A stretch of DNA of 64,000 nt from Candidatus Pacearchaeota archaeon (GCA_018303805.1 JAGVXL010000001.1:241528-305527), one strand, 5' to 3'; shown: positions 47,836-58,102, numbered from the stretch's first letter. Notes: a model not told the origin generated them from the sequence alone. Program-made: numbers and translations.

Positions 47836-48318
47836 TTAACTAATTTTGCCTTTGTGCAACCCCTTACCTATTTTTTCTAGAATTTGTTTGGGGTTTACAA
47901 TGGTATTAGCTTCTTTGGGATGTTTATGGATATGGTTAACATAATTATCTGCAGGGGATCTTCTGCTACCGTCTTTGCCGAAAATTATTTTTATATTTTT
48001 AAGATTTGGAAACAGATTAAAGAGTTCCCTTGAAAGCATTGCCTTAGGAAAATCTGGGCATATTATCATCTCTTTTATTTGTTTTAAGAAAGGTTCAATG
48101 CAGAAAAAGATAAGGGAACAATGTACCTTGCATTCCCTATTTTTAATCTGGATATCGGAATCAATTATCTTTTTGATTCCCTCCCGCGGAATGAAGACAC
48201 TATTTTTAATAGTTTTAGTCTCATTCACAAAACCTACAACGGTACCTGGAAAGAGCTTCTCATTCCTTCTTTTATAACACTGGGTTACTTGGCAACTTGC
48301 GTCTACATAAATCTTCAT
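47836..48318 (-). CDS. Hypothetical protein (possible RNase H-like start)
   Basis: MKIYVDASCQVTQC... Confidence 0.4.
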   Translation of the reverse strand: MKIYVDASCQVTQCYKRRNEKLFPGTVVGFVNETKTIKNSVFIPREGIKKIIDSDIQIKNRECKVHCSLIFFCIEPFLKQIKEMIICPDFPKAMLSRELFNLFPNLKNIKIIFGKDGSRRSPADNYVNHIHKHPKEANTIVNPKQILEKIGKGLHKGKIS

Positions 48319-48467
48319 TAACTTTTCACTTCCAATGGATATTTAAAATTTTATATATTCTTATTGCTGGTTTTAATATAAGCCATTTTCAAAGCAAGGG
48401 AGAACAAAAAAGCATAATAAAGGCAAAACAACGAAAGGATTTTAAAGTAAGCCGACTATAAAATTCC

Positions 48468-50240
48468 ATGAACAAAAAACATATGGTTTTTTGCCTTGCG
48501 GCATTTTTTATGCTGGCAATTTTCAGCTCTAATGCCCTTGCTGCTTATAATGCAACAGAGGAGACAGGGCTTGTAAACAAGGGATACACATGGCTGTCTG
48601 ATTCTGTGAGGGGAAAATGGCCTGTTGGAACAGAGGATACGGCATTTTCATTGCTGGCATTGGCATATGACGATATGCTTGCCTCTCAGGGCAAGGCGGC
48701 ACTAGAAGAAACAAGCAAGGATTTGGAGTGCTGGCCAAAGGCATCCTGCAATGTCAAGGAGACTGCCTTGGCTGTAATGGCGTTGGCAAGAATAGGGCAG
48801 GATACAAGCAAGGCAGAGGAATGGCTGATGGCAAAAAATAGCACGCCTTCTGAATTAAACTGGTTCCTGCAGATTGACTCCGCAGAAAAAACAACATGCA
48901 CTGTATATTACAACCAGGACAGCTTAAGCTACAACATAACACTTGACACAAACAAGAAAATAAATAAGGCAGCTGGAAGCTGCCTAAGCCTGAGCTATGG
49001 AAACTACTGGCTCAAGATTTCAAGAGACTGTTATGAGAAAAAATTCTCAATTTCCTGCGACAGGGAGTTTGTTACAACACTATTTTACCAGAAGCCAGGC
49101 ACTCCGACAATATATATATCCAGCGACACAAAACGAATGTCAGCAGGGGGGGAGGCAGCATTAAAGATAAGCTCAATCTGCCTGAAATCACAGGATTCAT
49201 GTGATTATGAAGGCACTGCATGGGCAGCATTTGCCTTATCCAAAAACAGGGACGCCTCTGTGTTCATTCCGTATCTGGTTGGATACGCAGAAGCAAACAA
49301 GAATGTTATGCCTGAAGCATTTTTGTTGCTGTTGACAGGGCAGGATGATTATGCAAATTCCCTTATAAGCCAATTCAAAAGAGAGGGTTATTGGAGTTCA
49401 GGAAGCAGAAATTCATATTTTGACACTGCACTTGCATTGCTCGCCTTGAAAGATAAGGCACCAAAACAAAAAGATATAGCAAAGAACTGGCTTTTAAAAG
49501 AGCAGGCAAAATCAGGTCCAGATACTGGAAGCTGGCAGAATAGCAGGAAAGATACTGGTTTTGTATTGTATTCAGTCTGGCCAAAGGACGCAACATATGT
49601 CAGAACAGAAAAAACCTACTGCAATGACTATGGCTATTTCTGCCTGCCAACCTATGACTGCAATTTTGATGCAAGGCTGCCTGATTATTACTGCTCTGGC
49701 TCAGATGTTTGCTGTATGGAAAAACAGGAGGAAAAACTGCAGAGCTGCAGCGAAATGGAAGGGAATATCTGCGATTACAATGCAATATGCAGTGGGACAA
49801 GCAAAAATTCATTGAATGGATTATGCTGCATAGGAGACTGTGAAACACCTCAGGAATTAAGCGAGTGCGAGAAATTAGGGGATACATGCAGATATAATAA
49901 ATGTGTAGAAGGAGAAAAGAAAAATGATTTGGAATGTGCAGGGGCAAGAATATGCTGCCAGCCAGAAATTGCAAAAAAGGGCAGCAAGCTGCTCTTGTGG
50001 ATAATGCTTGGAATAATCGCTGCAGGAATTATCGCATTTTTCCTGGCAGGCAAGAAATTCAAATTCAAGCCAAGGCAAAAACCTGGCATGATAATAAAGC
50101 CAGGCCCAAGATTTCCCCCTTTCCCTCCCCAGCAAGCAAGGCCTTTCGCTAGGTCATTCGGCAGAAGCCAGCCAAGGGAGCTAAGCTCAAACAAGGACTT
50201 GGAGGAAACATTAAGAAAATTAAGGGAAAGGGGGTTGTGA
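48468..50240 (+). CDS. Secreted alpha/alpha-toroid-like protein, C-terminal TM; paralog of next gene
   Basis: DTAFSLLALAYDD, ECWPKASCNVKETALAVMAL, DSCDYEGTAWAAFAL. Confidence 0.65.
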   Translation: MNKKHMVFCLAAFFMLAIFSSNALAAYNATEETGLVNKGYTWLSDSVRGKWPVGTEDTAFSLLALAYDDMLASQGKAALEETSKDLECWPKASCNVKETALAVMALARIGQDTSKAEEWLMAKNSTPSELNWFLQIDSAEKTTCTVYYNQDSLSYNITLDTNKKINKAAGSCLSLSYGNYWLKISRDCYEKKFSISCDREFVTTLFYQKPGTPTIYISSDTKRMSAGGEAALKISSICLKSQDSCDYEGTAWAAFALSKNRDASVFIPYLVGYAEANKNVMPEAFLLLLTGQDDYANSLISQFKREGYWSSGSRNSYFDTALALLALKDKAPKQKDIAKNWLLKEQAKSGPDTGSWQNSRKDTGFVLYSVWPKDATYVRTEKTYCNDYGYFCLPTYDCNFDARLPDYYCSGSDVCCMEKQEEKLQSCSEMEGNICDYNAICSGTSKNSLNGLCCIGDCETPQELSECEKLGDTCRYNKCVEGEKKNDLECAGARICCQPEIAKKGSKLLLWIMLGIIAAGIIAFFLAGKKFKFKPRQKPGMIIKPGPRFPPFPPQQARPFARSFGRSQPRELSSNKDLEETLRKLRERGL

Positions 50241-50306
50241 TAGGCAGCTGTATCTATCGTTAGATTTATTAATCTTTTTTATTTAATTCTTGGAAGAGGT
50301 TATAGA

Positions 50307-52595
50307 ATGAAAAGAATTTGCCTTGTCTTGGCAGCATTACTTGCTGTATTTTCATTGCTCCCGTTAAATTATGCATTTGAAATAAAAACAAGTAAGATGT
50401 CATATCTCACAGGAGAAACATTTCTTGCAGAAGTGAACGCAGAATTTATTGAGCAGCTTGCAGCGAAAAATATTTTCTTTTACAAAAATAACCAGGAGAT
50501 TGAGCCGGCATTTTACATTTTGCAGGCATCAAAACAACAGTATTTCATCTGGGTTAACCTGCAGGACACAGGAAATTACAGTTTTGTGATAAAAAACATG
50601 CTCTACAAAGAAAATGGGGTTTTGAAGGGAGATGAGAAGGGGGTTGAGTTTGAAGTAGAGCCATCAATCAATGTTCTTTACCAATCATTAATCCAGACTG
50701 TGAAAAGCAAATGGCCTAGTTCTATAGACGAAAACGCGCTTTCATTAATGGCTTTGTCTTATGATGATGCGCTTGTATCAGCCGGCAGGGCAGTATTGAT
50801 GAGTAAGAGCAAGGATGGTGGAGAGTGCTGGCCAAAGGCATCCTGCAATGTAAAGGAAACTTCTCTTGCAATAATGGCATTGGATAAGATGAATATAGCA
50901 GTAAAAACAGAATGGCTTGTTGACAGCCAGAACAATCTTGATTTGGGATTGTGGAATCTGCAAATCAACTCTGCATCCCAGCAGGAATGCAAGCTGCTTA
51001 TCAATACTGAATCCCAGACATTAAACCTTTCACAGAGCACAAACACAATAGAGCTGGACTTGAAAAGCAAGCCGGAAACTGCAAGCATAAAAGTAAACTG
51101 CTCTATTGTCTCTGGAAAAATTATCCATACATATCTCGGCAGAATAACTGAATTTCCAATGCAAATCCAAAGCAATGAAGCAGGCATTGAATTAAACAAT
51201 AAAAAATGCTTTGGAGCAGGATACAGAAGCGAGTGCGATTCAGAATCAACTGCTTATGCGGTATTGGCATTGAAGAGCATAGATGCAGAGAAAACCAAGG
51301 CAGTTGAATGGCTCAAGAAAAATGCGCAGACAACAAAGGAAAAATCCATTGTTTTATACCTGTCAAGCTCTTCTGATATTGAAAACTGGCTTGTAAACAA
51401 CCAGCATTCCTCTGGATATTCCAGCAGCAAGTCCCTGCTTGAATCACAGCAGGCAGATTTTGAATCAACTGTTTTTGCGGCATTGGCATTAAAAAAGGAG
51501 AAGAAAACAGCAGAATATGGAAAAGCTGAAACATGGCTTAAAGATAATTTTGTTAATGCAAACTTAAAAGACAAGGCATTGGCAGCCGCATATATATTCA
51601 TAGCATCAGGCATAGAACCGATAATAACAATTAATCCTGCTGCATTAAAGGCAAAAACAAACACCACGATTAACACAGTCATCTCTAACAAGGCAGTCCT
51701 GCCTGTAAACATAACAGCGGAATTTTTGCCATTCAAGACAAAGCAGACTCTGAGCATCAAGGCAGGCAGCTCTGAAAAATTAACATTTGAAGTGCCGATA
51801 AAGATAGGCAGGCAGGAAATAATAAACGACACTCCAGGCAGTATTAATTTAGAAGGCAAAACAAGCCTGCTTGCAGAAAACAGCTACAGCATCCCGGTTA
51901 TTATTCTTGCAACTGAAAATGAGACAGCAAATGAGACAATAGAGATTCCTGCATGGCACTTCAAATTCTCAACAGATAGCATCAAAGCAACAATTCTTGC
52001 CGGAGATGAGACATTGATGCCATTAACCTTGAGAGATTTGTCGCATTATGTCATAAGGGACATTTCAATAACCTATAGCAGGGATTTGAAAGACATAATA
52101 AACATAACCCCAACAAGCATGGCATTTATCAATCCGGGGGAAGAGGCAGGGATAAACCTGACATTCAAATCAGGAAAAATAAGGAACATTTCCGGCTTTA
52201 TTGAGGCAAGGGCAGCAAGCCCTGTAGAGATTTCAGCAATGCTGCCTGTTGAAATTTCATTCACAACAAATGCAACTGCAGTCAGCATCAAAATCAACAC
52301 AACTGAAGAAGAAAAAACATGCAGGGAGATGAACGGAACAGTATGCAAGGGCAAGCTTGTATGCACAAAGACAACAAAGGCAAAGGATAATGACAGGTGC
52401 TGCATCGGGACATGCAAAAGCGGCATAAACATGACAAGGATTGTAGGCATTCTGCTCATAACAATCGCAGTAATAATCCTTGCAGTTTTTGTTATGATTG
52501 GGCTAAAAAAGCCGAAAAAGCAGTCAAGGGATATTTATTCAGACATAGAAAAGAAATATTCAAAGCCAAGCAGGATAATTGAGCCGAAGGGCTAA
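50307..52595 (+). CDS. Secreted alpha/alpha-toroid-like protein, C-terminal TM; paralog of previous gene
   Basis: ENALSLMALSYDDAL, ECWPKASCNVKETSLAIMAL, SECDSESTAYAVLAL. Confidence 0.65.
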   Translation: MKRICLVLAALLAVFSLLPLNYAFEIKTSKMSYLTGETFLAEVNAEFIEQLAAKNIFFYKNNQEIEPAFYILQASKQQYFIWVNLQDTGNYSFVIKNMLYKENGVLKGDEKGVEFEVEPSINVLYQSLIQTVKSKWPSSIDENALSLMALSYDDALVSAGRAVLMSKSKDGGECWPKASCNVKETSLAIMALDKMNIAVKTEWLVDSQNNLDLGLWNLQINSASQQECKLLINTESQTLNLSQSTNTIELDLKSKPETASIKVNCSIVSGKIIHTYLGRITEFPMQIQSNEAGIELNNKKCFGAGYRSECDSESTAYAVLALKSIDAEKTKAVEWLKKNAQTTKEKSIVLYLSSSSDIENWLVNNQHSSGYSSSKSLLESQQADFESTVFAALALKKEKKTAEYGKAETWLKDNFVNANLKDKALAAAYIFIASGIEPIITINPAALKAKTNTTINTVISNKAVLPVNITAEFLPFKTKQTLSIKAGSSEKLTFEVPIKIGRQEIINDTPGSINLEGKTSLLAENSYSIPVIILATENETANETIEIPAWHFKFSTDSIKATILAGDETLMPLTLRDLSHYVIRDISITYSRDLKDIINITPTSMAFINPGEEAGINLTFKSGKIRNISGFIEARAASPVEISAMLPVEISFTTNATAVSIKINTTEEEKTCREMNGTVCKGKLVCTKTTKAKDNDRCCIGTCKSGINMTRIVGILLITIAVIILAVFVMIGLKKPKKQSRDIYSDIEKKYSKPSRIIEPKG

Positions 52596-53323
52596 CCAGA
52601 TTTTTGTTTCTCTTTTTCATCAACTATTCCTTCTTTTTTCTCTGCTGGCTTTTCTTCATTATGCTCTTTCTTTACCTCAGAAACCTTAATCTCAACATCA
52701 ATCCCCATAATCTCCTTAACTTTCTTCGCAAACTCCTTTTCTATTGCCTCGGGGACTTTAACAAAGAATTCAATTATGCCCTTGCCATTCTCAATCCTGA
52801 CATTTTCTGCCTTTCCAAGCAAGAAACCTGCAAGAATTTTCAGCTTCTCTGCTGCATCTTCAATTGCCTTATTTACCCTGAATCTGTAAACAACAGCCCT
52901 GCCTGCCAAGGGATTATTAAAATCCGTTATCACCCTGCCTGAGGAAACAGATGCAATCCTTACAAGCATGCCGTCCAGATTAAGCATCATCCCCTGCATT
53001 GGCATAATGCCCTTTTCCCTGAAAATTTTTAATGGTATAACTTTGACAAGCTTTGTGTCTCTCTCGCCAAATGCCTCTTTTGGGGAGATTTCAACTTCAT
53101 GCCATTTCCCAAGTTCCTTGCCTTCAAGCGCCTTGTCCAAGCCAGGCAAAAGCATGCCCTGCCCTATGCAAATCCCCAATGGCATGAACTTGCTTTTTTC
53201 AGAAGCATCATGCAAGAGCCCTGCCTTTTCTGCCTCGTCAAGCAGTGTTGTGTCAAAAACAGCGTTTGTTTCCCTGACTCTTGCTGTAAAGTCCATCTCA
53301 ACAAAATCATTTTTCTTGACCAT
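52592..53323 (-). CDS. FKBP-type peptidyl-prolyl isomerase (SlyD-like)
   Basis: VEMDFTARVRETNAVFDTT...MPLGICIGQGMLLPGLDKALEGKELGKWHEVEISPKEAFGERD. Confidence 0.9.
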   Translation of the reverse strand: MVKKNDFVEMDFTARVRETNAVFDTTLLDEAEKAGLLHDASEKSKFMPLGICIGQGMLLPGLDKALEGKELGKWHEVEISPKEAFGERDTKLVKVIPLKIFREKGIMPMQGMMLNLDGMLVRIASVSSGRVITDFNNPLAGRAVVYRFRVNKAIEDAAEKLKILAGFLLGKAENVRIENGKGIIEFFVKVPEAIEKEFAKKVKEIMGIDVEIKVSEVKKEHNEEKPAEKKEGIVDEKEKQKSG

Positions 53324-53412
53324 TTGAAAGCAAGAAAAAGCAGGTTTAAAAATTTAATCCTGAAAATAACAACAACAAAAAATTTTATAAACCATTCTAA
53401 TCTACAACTTGC

Positions 53413-53811
53413 ATGCCAATCAAGATGGTTTATGTTACTGAATTAAGAGAGGGGAATTATGTGATTATTGAAGGGGTTCCATGCATTGTCAGGAACATAG
53501 AGATAAGCAAGACAGGGAAGCACGGGCATTCCAAGGCAAGATTTGATGCTATTGGCTTGATTGACAACAAGAAGAGGGTCGTTCTTTTGCCTGGGCATGA
53601 AAAACTTGATGTTCCTTTGGTTGAGAAGAAAAGGGGGCAAGTCCTGTCAATAAGAGAAAAAGCAAGCATAATGGATTTGGAAAGCTTTGAAACAATTGAG
53701 ATTGCAGTTCCTGATGATTTAAAAGAAGAGATTAAAGAAGGCGTTCAAGTGGAGTACTGGGATGTTGAGGGGCAGAAAGTAATAAAAAGGGTAATGGGTT
53801 CTGCTGCCTGA
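53413..53811 (+). CDS. eif5a: Translation initiation factor 5A (aIF5A)
   Basis: GNYVIIEGVPCIVRNIEISKTGKHGHSKARFDAIGL including hypusine-site motif. Confidence 0.95.
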   Translation: MPIKMVYVTELREGNYVIIEGVPCIVRNIEISKTGKHGHSKARFDAIGLIDNKKRVVLLPGHEKLDVPLVEKKRGQVLSIREKASIMDLESFETIEIAVPDDLKEEIKEGVQVEYWDVEGQKVIKRVMGSAA

Positions 53812-53818
53812 CTGAAAA

Positions 53819-53998
53819 ATGGCTGTAAAGATTCCTGCTGCGCAGGCAAGGTTGTTGAAGAATATATGGATTTGCAAAAACTGCAATTCAAAAATCAGGG
53901 CAAAGTCAAGGCAGATAATTGAAGGCAAAGTCAAGTGCAGGAAATGCAAGTCAAGGAATTTTAGGCCCATGAGGAAGAGGGGAACAACAGCCAAATAA
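53819..53998 (+). CDS. rpl40e: 50S ribosomal protein L40e, 59 aa
   Basis: MAVKIPAAQARLLKNIWICKNCNSKIRAKSRQIIEGKVKCRKCKSRNFRPMRKRGTTAK. Confidence 0.88.
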   Translation: MAVKIPAAQARLLKNIWICKNCNSKIRAKSRQIIEGKVKCRKCKSRNFRPMRKRGTTAK

Positions 53999-54051
53999 GC
54001 CCTGAAAGGTTGAAGAGAAGCGAAAGAGAGGAGCAATAAAGTTTTGTAAAA

Positions 54052-55542
54052 ATGAATTTTTTATATTATGATTTGATTTTTCTTGCCTTATTCTGCCTGT
54101 CAATGGTCTTGATTTTCTTGAAGAATAAAAAGAATGTCAAGGTTGAAAGCAGATTTTTTATCCTTTATAAGACAAAAGTAGGGCTGAAAATCATAAATTT
54201 CATTGGAAACAGGTTCAAAAAAACACTTAAGATTTTGAGTTATATTGTTATGGCTACAGGATACATGCTTATGGCTCTCGCAGTATTTCTTTTTGTGCAG
54301 ATGATTGCCTCCGTAATAAAAATGCCGGAAATCCTCAAGATAGCAAAAGTTCCGCCTATAATGCCTTTAATACCTTACTTGCCCCAGATGTTTAATATAG
54401 ATTTCCTTCCACCTTTTTACTTTACTTACTGGATTATTGCAATTGCCATTATAGCCGTATTCCATGAAGGGGCGCATGGCATATTCGCAAAGTTTTACAA
54501 GGTTAAAGTCAAATCAACAGGATTTGGCTTTCTTGGGCCTTTCCTTGCGGCATTTGTTGAGCCAGATGAAAAACAGCTCGCAAAAAAGAGGGGCAGGGAG
54601 CAGATTGCAATCCTCGCAGCAGGAAGCTTCGCAAATCTTCTGATGGCACTGATTTTTATAGCCCTTATAGCCCTGTTCTTTTACTTCTTTTTTTCACCGC
54701 AGGGGGTGCAGTTTGAAACCTATGCTTCTAGTGCAATCAACATAAGCAGCATAACTGCGATAAGCGGTATTTCCATTGAAAATCCAAGCATCCAGGATAT
54801 CGCCTTGGCAATGCAAAATCTGAATACAATAGACGTGAATCTTAAAGTTGACCGCAAAACAATAAACCTCACAAAAATAGAAACTCTAGATGGCACCTAT
54901 TTTGCTGTCACTAAAAATTTGAAGTCTGAGTTGAAGCAGGAGATGAAAAAAGGTAACTCTTCTGTGCAGCAGCTTCTTGTTTTTGATGACACGCCTGCGC
55001 TGCATGCAGGATTGCAGGGGGCAATAACCAAAATAGACTCTGCAACAATAAGGAATCTGGATGAGTTTGAAGCGCAGCTCTTAAAATACAAGCCAAATGA
55101 TGAAGTAATTATTGAAACTAAGAACAAAGACAGCTACAATTATTACAAAGTCAGGCTTGCGGCAAGGCATGAGAACAAATCTTTAGCTTACTTAGGGGTG
55201 GGCTTTATTAATGTGAAGGCAAGAACAGGAATCCTTGGCTATATCGGAAGGATAATAAACAAATTAAAGAATCCAACAATATTCTACCTGCCAAAATATT
55301 CACCCGGATTAACAATTTTTGTCTATAACCTTTTATGGTGGATAATCATGATAAATCTCTCGGTTGCAATAATGAACATGCTGCCTCTCGGCATTTTTGA
55401 CGGCGGCAGGGTTTTCTATCTCACTATTCTTGCCATAACAAAATCAAAGAAAAAAGCAGGCTTGATTTTCAAGATAATGACTTATCTGCTTCTAGGGCTT
55501 GTTATTGCCCTTACAGTAATGTGGGTAATCGTGATGATATAA
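54052..55542 (+). CDS. M50-family (site-2 protease-like) metalloprotease with PDZ domain
   Basis: FHEGAHGIFAKFYKVK (HExxH), PDZ-like region, NMLPLGIFDGGRVF. Confidence 0.9.
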   Translation: MNFLYYDLIFLALFCLSMVLIFLKNKKNVKVESRFFILYKTKVGLKIINFIGNRFKKTLKILSYIVMATGYMLMALAVFLFVQMIASVIKMPEILKIAKVPPIMPLIPYLPQMFNIDFLPPFYFTYWIIAIAIIAVFHEGAHGIFAKFYKVKVKSTGFGFLGPFLAAFVEPDEKQLAKKRGREQIAILAAGSFANLLMALIFIALIALFFYFFFSPQGVQFETYASSAINISSITAISGISIENPSIQDIALAMQNLNTIDVNLKVDRKTINLTKIETLDGTYFAVTKNLKSELKQEMKKGNSSVQQLLVFDDTPALHAGLQGAITKIDSATIRNLDEFEAQLLKYKPNDEVIIETKNKDSYNYYKVRLAARHENKSLAYLGVGFINVKARTGILGYIGRIINKLKNPTIFYLPKYSPGLTIFVYNLLWWIIMINLSVAIMNMLPLGIFDGGRVFYLTILAITKSKKKAGLIFKIMTYLLLGLVIALTVMWVIVMI

Positions 55543-55546
55543 CAAA

Positions 55547-55576
55547 AGCTCTTTTAGAAAAGACCTTGGAGAAAAA
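55547..55576 (+). repeat. Intergenic hairpin/SD-like module matching the flanks of composite repeat copy 2
   Basis: AGCTCTTTTAG-A-AAAGACCTTGGAGAAAAA vs AGCTCTTTTAG[repeat]AAAGACCTTGGAGAAAAA at 62304-62440. Confidence 0.75.
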
Positions 55577-55670
55577 CAAAATAACAAAAGGTTTTTATCT
55601 TATTCCTTCTGAATTAAATATAACTCTTTAAAAGGAAAAGATCTTAAGAAAAACCATTGGTTTGTCTTAT

Positions 55671-55742
55671 GGGCCTGTAGTCCAACGGTTAAGACGCGTC
55701 CCTCGCATGGATGAAATCTGAGTTCAATTCTCAGCAGGTCCA
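55671..55742 (+). tRNA. tRNA-Ala (CGC)
   Basis: Acceptor GGGCCTG/CAGGTCC with G3-U70, anticodon arm CGTCC-CTCGCAT-GGATG, T arm CTGAG-TTCAATT-CTCAG, discriminator A. Confidence 0.9.
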
Positions 55743-55765
55743 TCTTCAGTTTCAAAATTTGAAAA

Positions 55766-56716
55766 ATGATTCCCAAAAGCATAAAATCTGAATTTGAGAG
55801 GCAGGGCTACAGGATTGTAGGCAGGCACTCAGCAATAAAGATTTGCCTTTGGTGCAAGAATGCAATAAGGGGCGAAGGCACATGCTACAAGCATGCTTTC
55901 TATGGCATTAAAAGCTGGAGATGCGTGCAGATGTCATGCAGTTTAGTAAACTGCTCAAACAGATGCCTGCACTGCTGGAGGGATATGAAGCTGACAATCA
56001 ATGAAGAAATAAAAAATCCAGACGAGCCCAAGTTTATAGTTGAGCAGAGCATTAGGGAACAGAAAGAAATCTTGCAGGGTTTTAAAGGCAGCGCAAAAAT
56101 AAACAGGAAAAGAATTGAAGAGGCAATGAATCCTCTACACTTTGCAATAAGCCTGGCTGGAGAGGCATTTTTCTATCCAAAACTTGCAGAACTGATACAG
56201 GAGATACACAAAAGAGGCATGACTTCTTTTCTTGTTTCAAACGGGCAGCTGCCTGACAAGATTTCCGAGCTAATCAAGCAAGACATATTTCCAACACAGT
56301 TTTATATTTCACTTAATGCACCAAACAAAAAACTGTATTCAAAAATGTGCAGGCCATTGTTCAAGGATGCATGGCAGAGATTTAACAAAAGCTTAGAAAT
56401 AATGAGGAAAATTGGAACAAGAACTGTGTTGAGAATGACACTTGTGAGGGATTTAAACATGATTGAGCCGGAAAATTATGCAAAACTCATAAAAAAAGCC
56501 CAGCCAGACTTTGTGGAGGTAAAAAGTTATATGGCTGTTGGGTCATCAAGGCAGAGATTGCCTTATGACAGAATGCCTTTGCATTCTGAAGTCAGGGGAT
56601 TTGCAGAGAATATTGCAAAACATGCCGGCTTGAGAATTCTTGATGAGAAAAAAGAGAGCAGGGTTGTTTTGTTAGGCAAAAGCAGGAAGAATTTGAAATT
56701 GAAATTTAGAGATTAA
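55766..56716 (+). CDS. taw1: tRNA 4-demethylwyosine synthase (TYW1/Taw1), radical SAM
   Basis: SWRCVQMSCSLVNCSNRCLHCWRDM and conserved C-terminal YMAVGSSRQRL. Confidence 0.9.
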   Translation: MIPKSIKSEFERQGYRIVGRHSAIKICLWCKNAIRGEGTCYKHAFYGIKSWRCVQMSCSLVNCSNRCLHCWRDMKLTINEEIKNPDEPKFIVEQSIREQKEILQGFKGSAKINRKRIEEAMNPLHFAISLAGEAFFYPKLAELIQEIHKRGMTSFLVSNGQLPDKISELIKQDIFPTQFYISLNAPNKKLYSKMCRPLFKDAWQRFNKSLEIMRKIGTRTVLRMTLVRDLNMIEPENYAKLIKKAQPDFVEVKSYMAVGSSRQRLPYDRMPLHSEVRGFAENIAKHAGLRILDEKKESRVVLLGKSRKNLKLKFRD

Positions 56717-56736
56717 GCAAAATAAAACTGCAAGAA

Positions 56737-57351
56737 TTAAAGTTCAATCACTTTCCCTTCTGCACCAGGATTCAAAATTGTTGTTCTACTTAATTTTTCC
56801 TCTTTTCCGGCATTCTCATGGAAATGCCCACATATGCAAAAGTCTGGCTCATGCTTCCCAATAAATTCCCTTATTGCCTTGCTTCCAACATGCATGCCAT
56901 CAATCCTGTCAAGCATTGTGTTAAGCGGGGGCTCGTGAACAACAAGAACAGCCTTTTTTCCCTTTCCTGCAAACCTTCCAAACTTTCTAAGCTGCCTATC
57001 AATTTCCATGTCATCCAGCTCAAACGGAGTTGAAAAGGGCGTTATCTTGCTTCCCCCCAGGCCGATAAATATCCTTCCCTCAAGCTCAAGAACAGAGTTG
57101 TGCAGATTCCTTACAAACTTGAATTTCCTTGCGGCATCCCTAATATCATTAGGCAGTTCGTGGTTGCCAGGAATGAGAATCAAAGGCAAGCCAATATCCA
57201 GTCTTTCAATGAGGTTATCTAGATTGCTTCCAAAAAAAGTCAAATCCCCTGCACAAACAAGAGCAGAAACCTCTTCTTTCCTTGCTATCTCAACAATATT
57301 CTTTATTCTGCCAATCTCTCCGTGAACATCCACAAAAACAAGGATTTTCAT
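56737..57351 (-). CDS. Metallophosphoesterase (YfcE-like)
   Basis: VDVHGEIGRI, CAGDLTFFG, PGNHE, VVHEPP, CGHFHENAG. Confidence 0.92.
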   Translation of the reverse strand: MKILVFVDVHGEIGRIKNIVEIARKEEVSALVCAGDLTFFGSNLDNLIERLDIGLPLILIPGNHELPNDIRDAARKFKFVRNLHNSVLELEGRIFIGLGGSKITPFSTPFELDDMEIDRQLRKFGRFAGKGKKAVLVVHEPPLNTMLDRIDGMHVGSKAIREFIGKHEPDFCICGHFHENAGKEEKLSRTTILNPGAEGKVIEL

Positions 57352-57404
57352 TTTCCACTAAGGAGAGAAAAAAGAGATGTTTTTAAAGATTGTGAAAGCA
57401 AGAA

Positions 57405-57444
57405 ATGACATCCTCCTCGCCCTAAAGGGCGAGGTATCCTCCGT
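57405..57444 (-). repeat. Orphan IS200/IS605-IS1341-type end-like hairpin
   Basis: GACATCCTCCTCGCCCTAAAGGGCGAGGTATCCTCC; reverse complement GGAGGATACCTCGCCCTTTAGGGCGAGGAGGATGTC resembles known tnpB-element termini; no tnpA/tnpB in window. Confidence 0.5.
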
Positions 57445-57647
57445 TATCAAATATTGAACACAAGAAAAGCATAAAGAAAAATGGCAAATGCAATCCCCCT
57501 CAAGATAAAATTAAATAGAAGGTATTAGAAACCAAGGAATTCAAAAGAACCTTGGTTCTTTTATGGAAGCATGGCAATTCCTCCTCTATTTGAAAATAGG
57601 GGGTTGATAAGGGGTTTCCCCTTATTTGCGATATTGTAATGAAGAAA

Positions 57648-58001
57648 TTAAAGTTCCTTCACACCCTCTTTTGTCAAAACCATGAACCTTATGCCAACAG
57701 GCAGGCATAAAAGGGCGGCAATCAGGGCCATGTGCTCTTTGCCTGAGCCAGAAGCAATGCTCAATGCAACCTCTGTGCCCTGCAGCTTGTCTCTTAGCTT
57801 GCTCATCAAATCCTCTTTTAGATTTATAATCGGCTGGTTAAAATCAACAAAAATAAACTCTGAAGGCTTGTCCCCCTTGAATTTTTCTGCATATTGCTCA
57901 CCAACAAGGATAACCTTTTCCCAGCTTCCTTGCTTAATCAAGCCGGAAATTTGAGCCCAGCTCCCCTTGCCTGTGGAGAGCAATGCAACTAATTCCATCA
58001 T
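57648..58001 (-). CDS. Small Rossmann/CARF-like hypothetical protein
   Basis: LVALLSTGKGSWAQI...EVALSIASGSGKEHMALIAALL. Confidence 0.4.
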   Translation of the reverse strand: MMELVALLSTGKGSWAQISGLIKQGSWEKVILVGEQYAEKFKGDKPSEFIFVDFNQPIINLKEDLMSKLRDKLQGTEVALSIASGSGKEHMALIAALLCLPVGIRFMVLTKEGVKEL

Positions 58002-58102
58002 GTTTTTTGCCCTTTTTAATTTATAAAGTTTGTTTATTACTTGATTAAGGTACTAAAATTTCCCAAGGAAAGGTTTAATAACAAATCTGCATAAAAAAGT
58101 TT

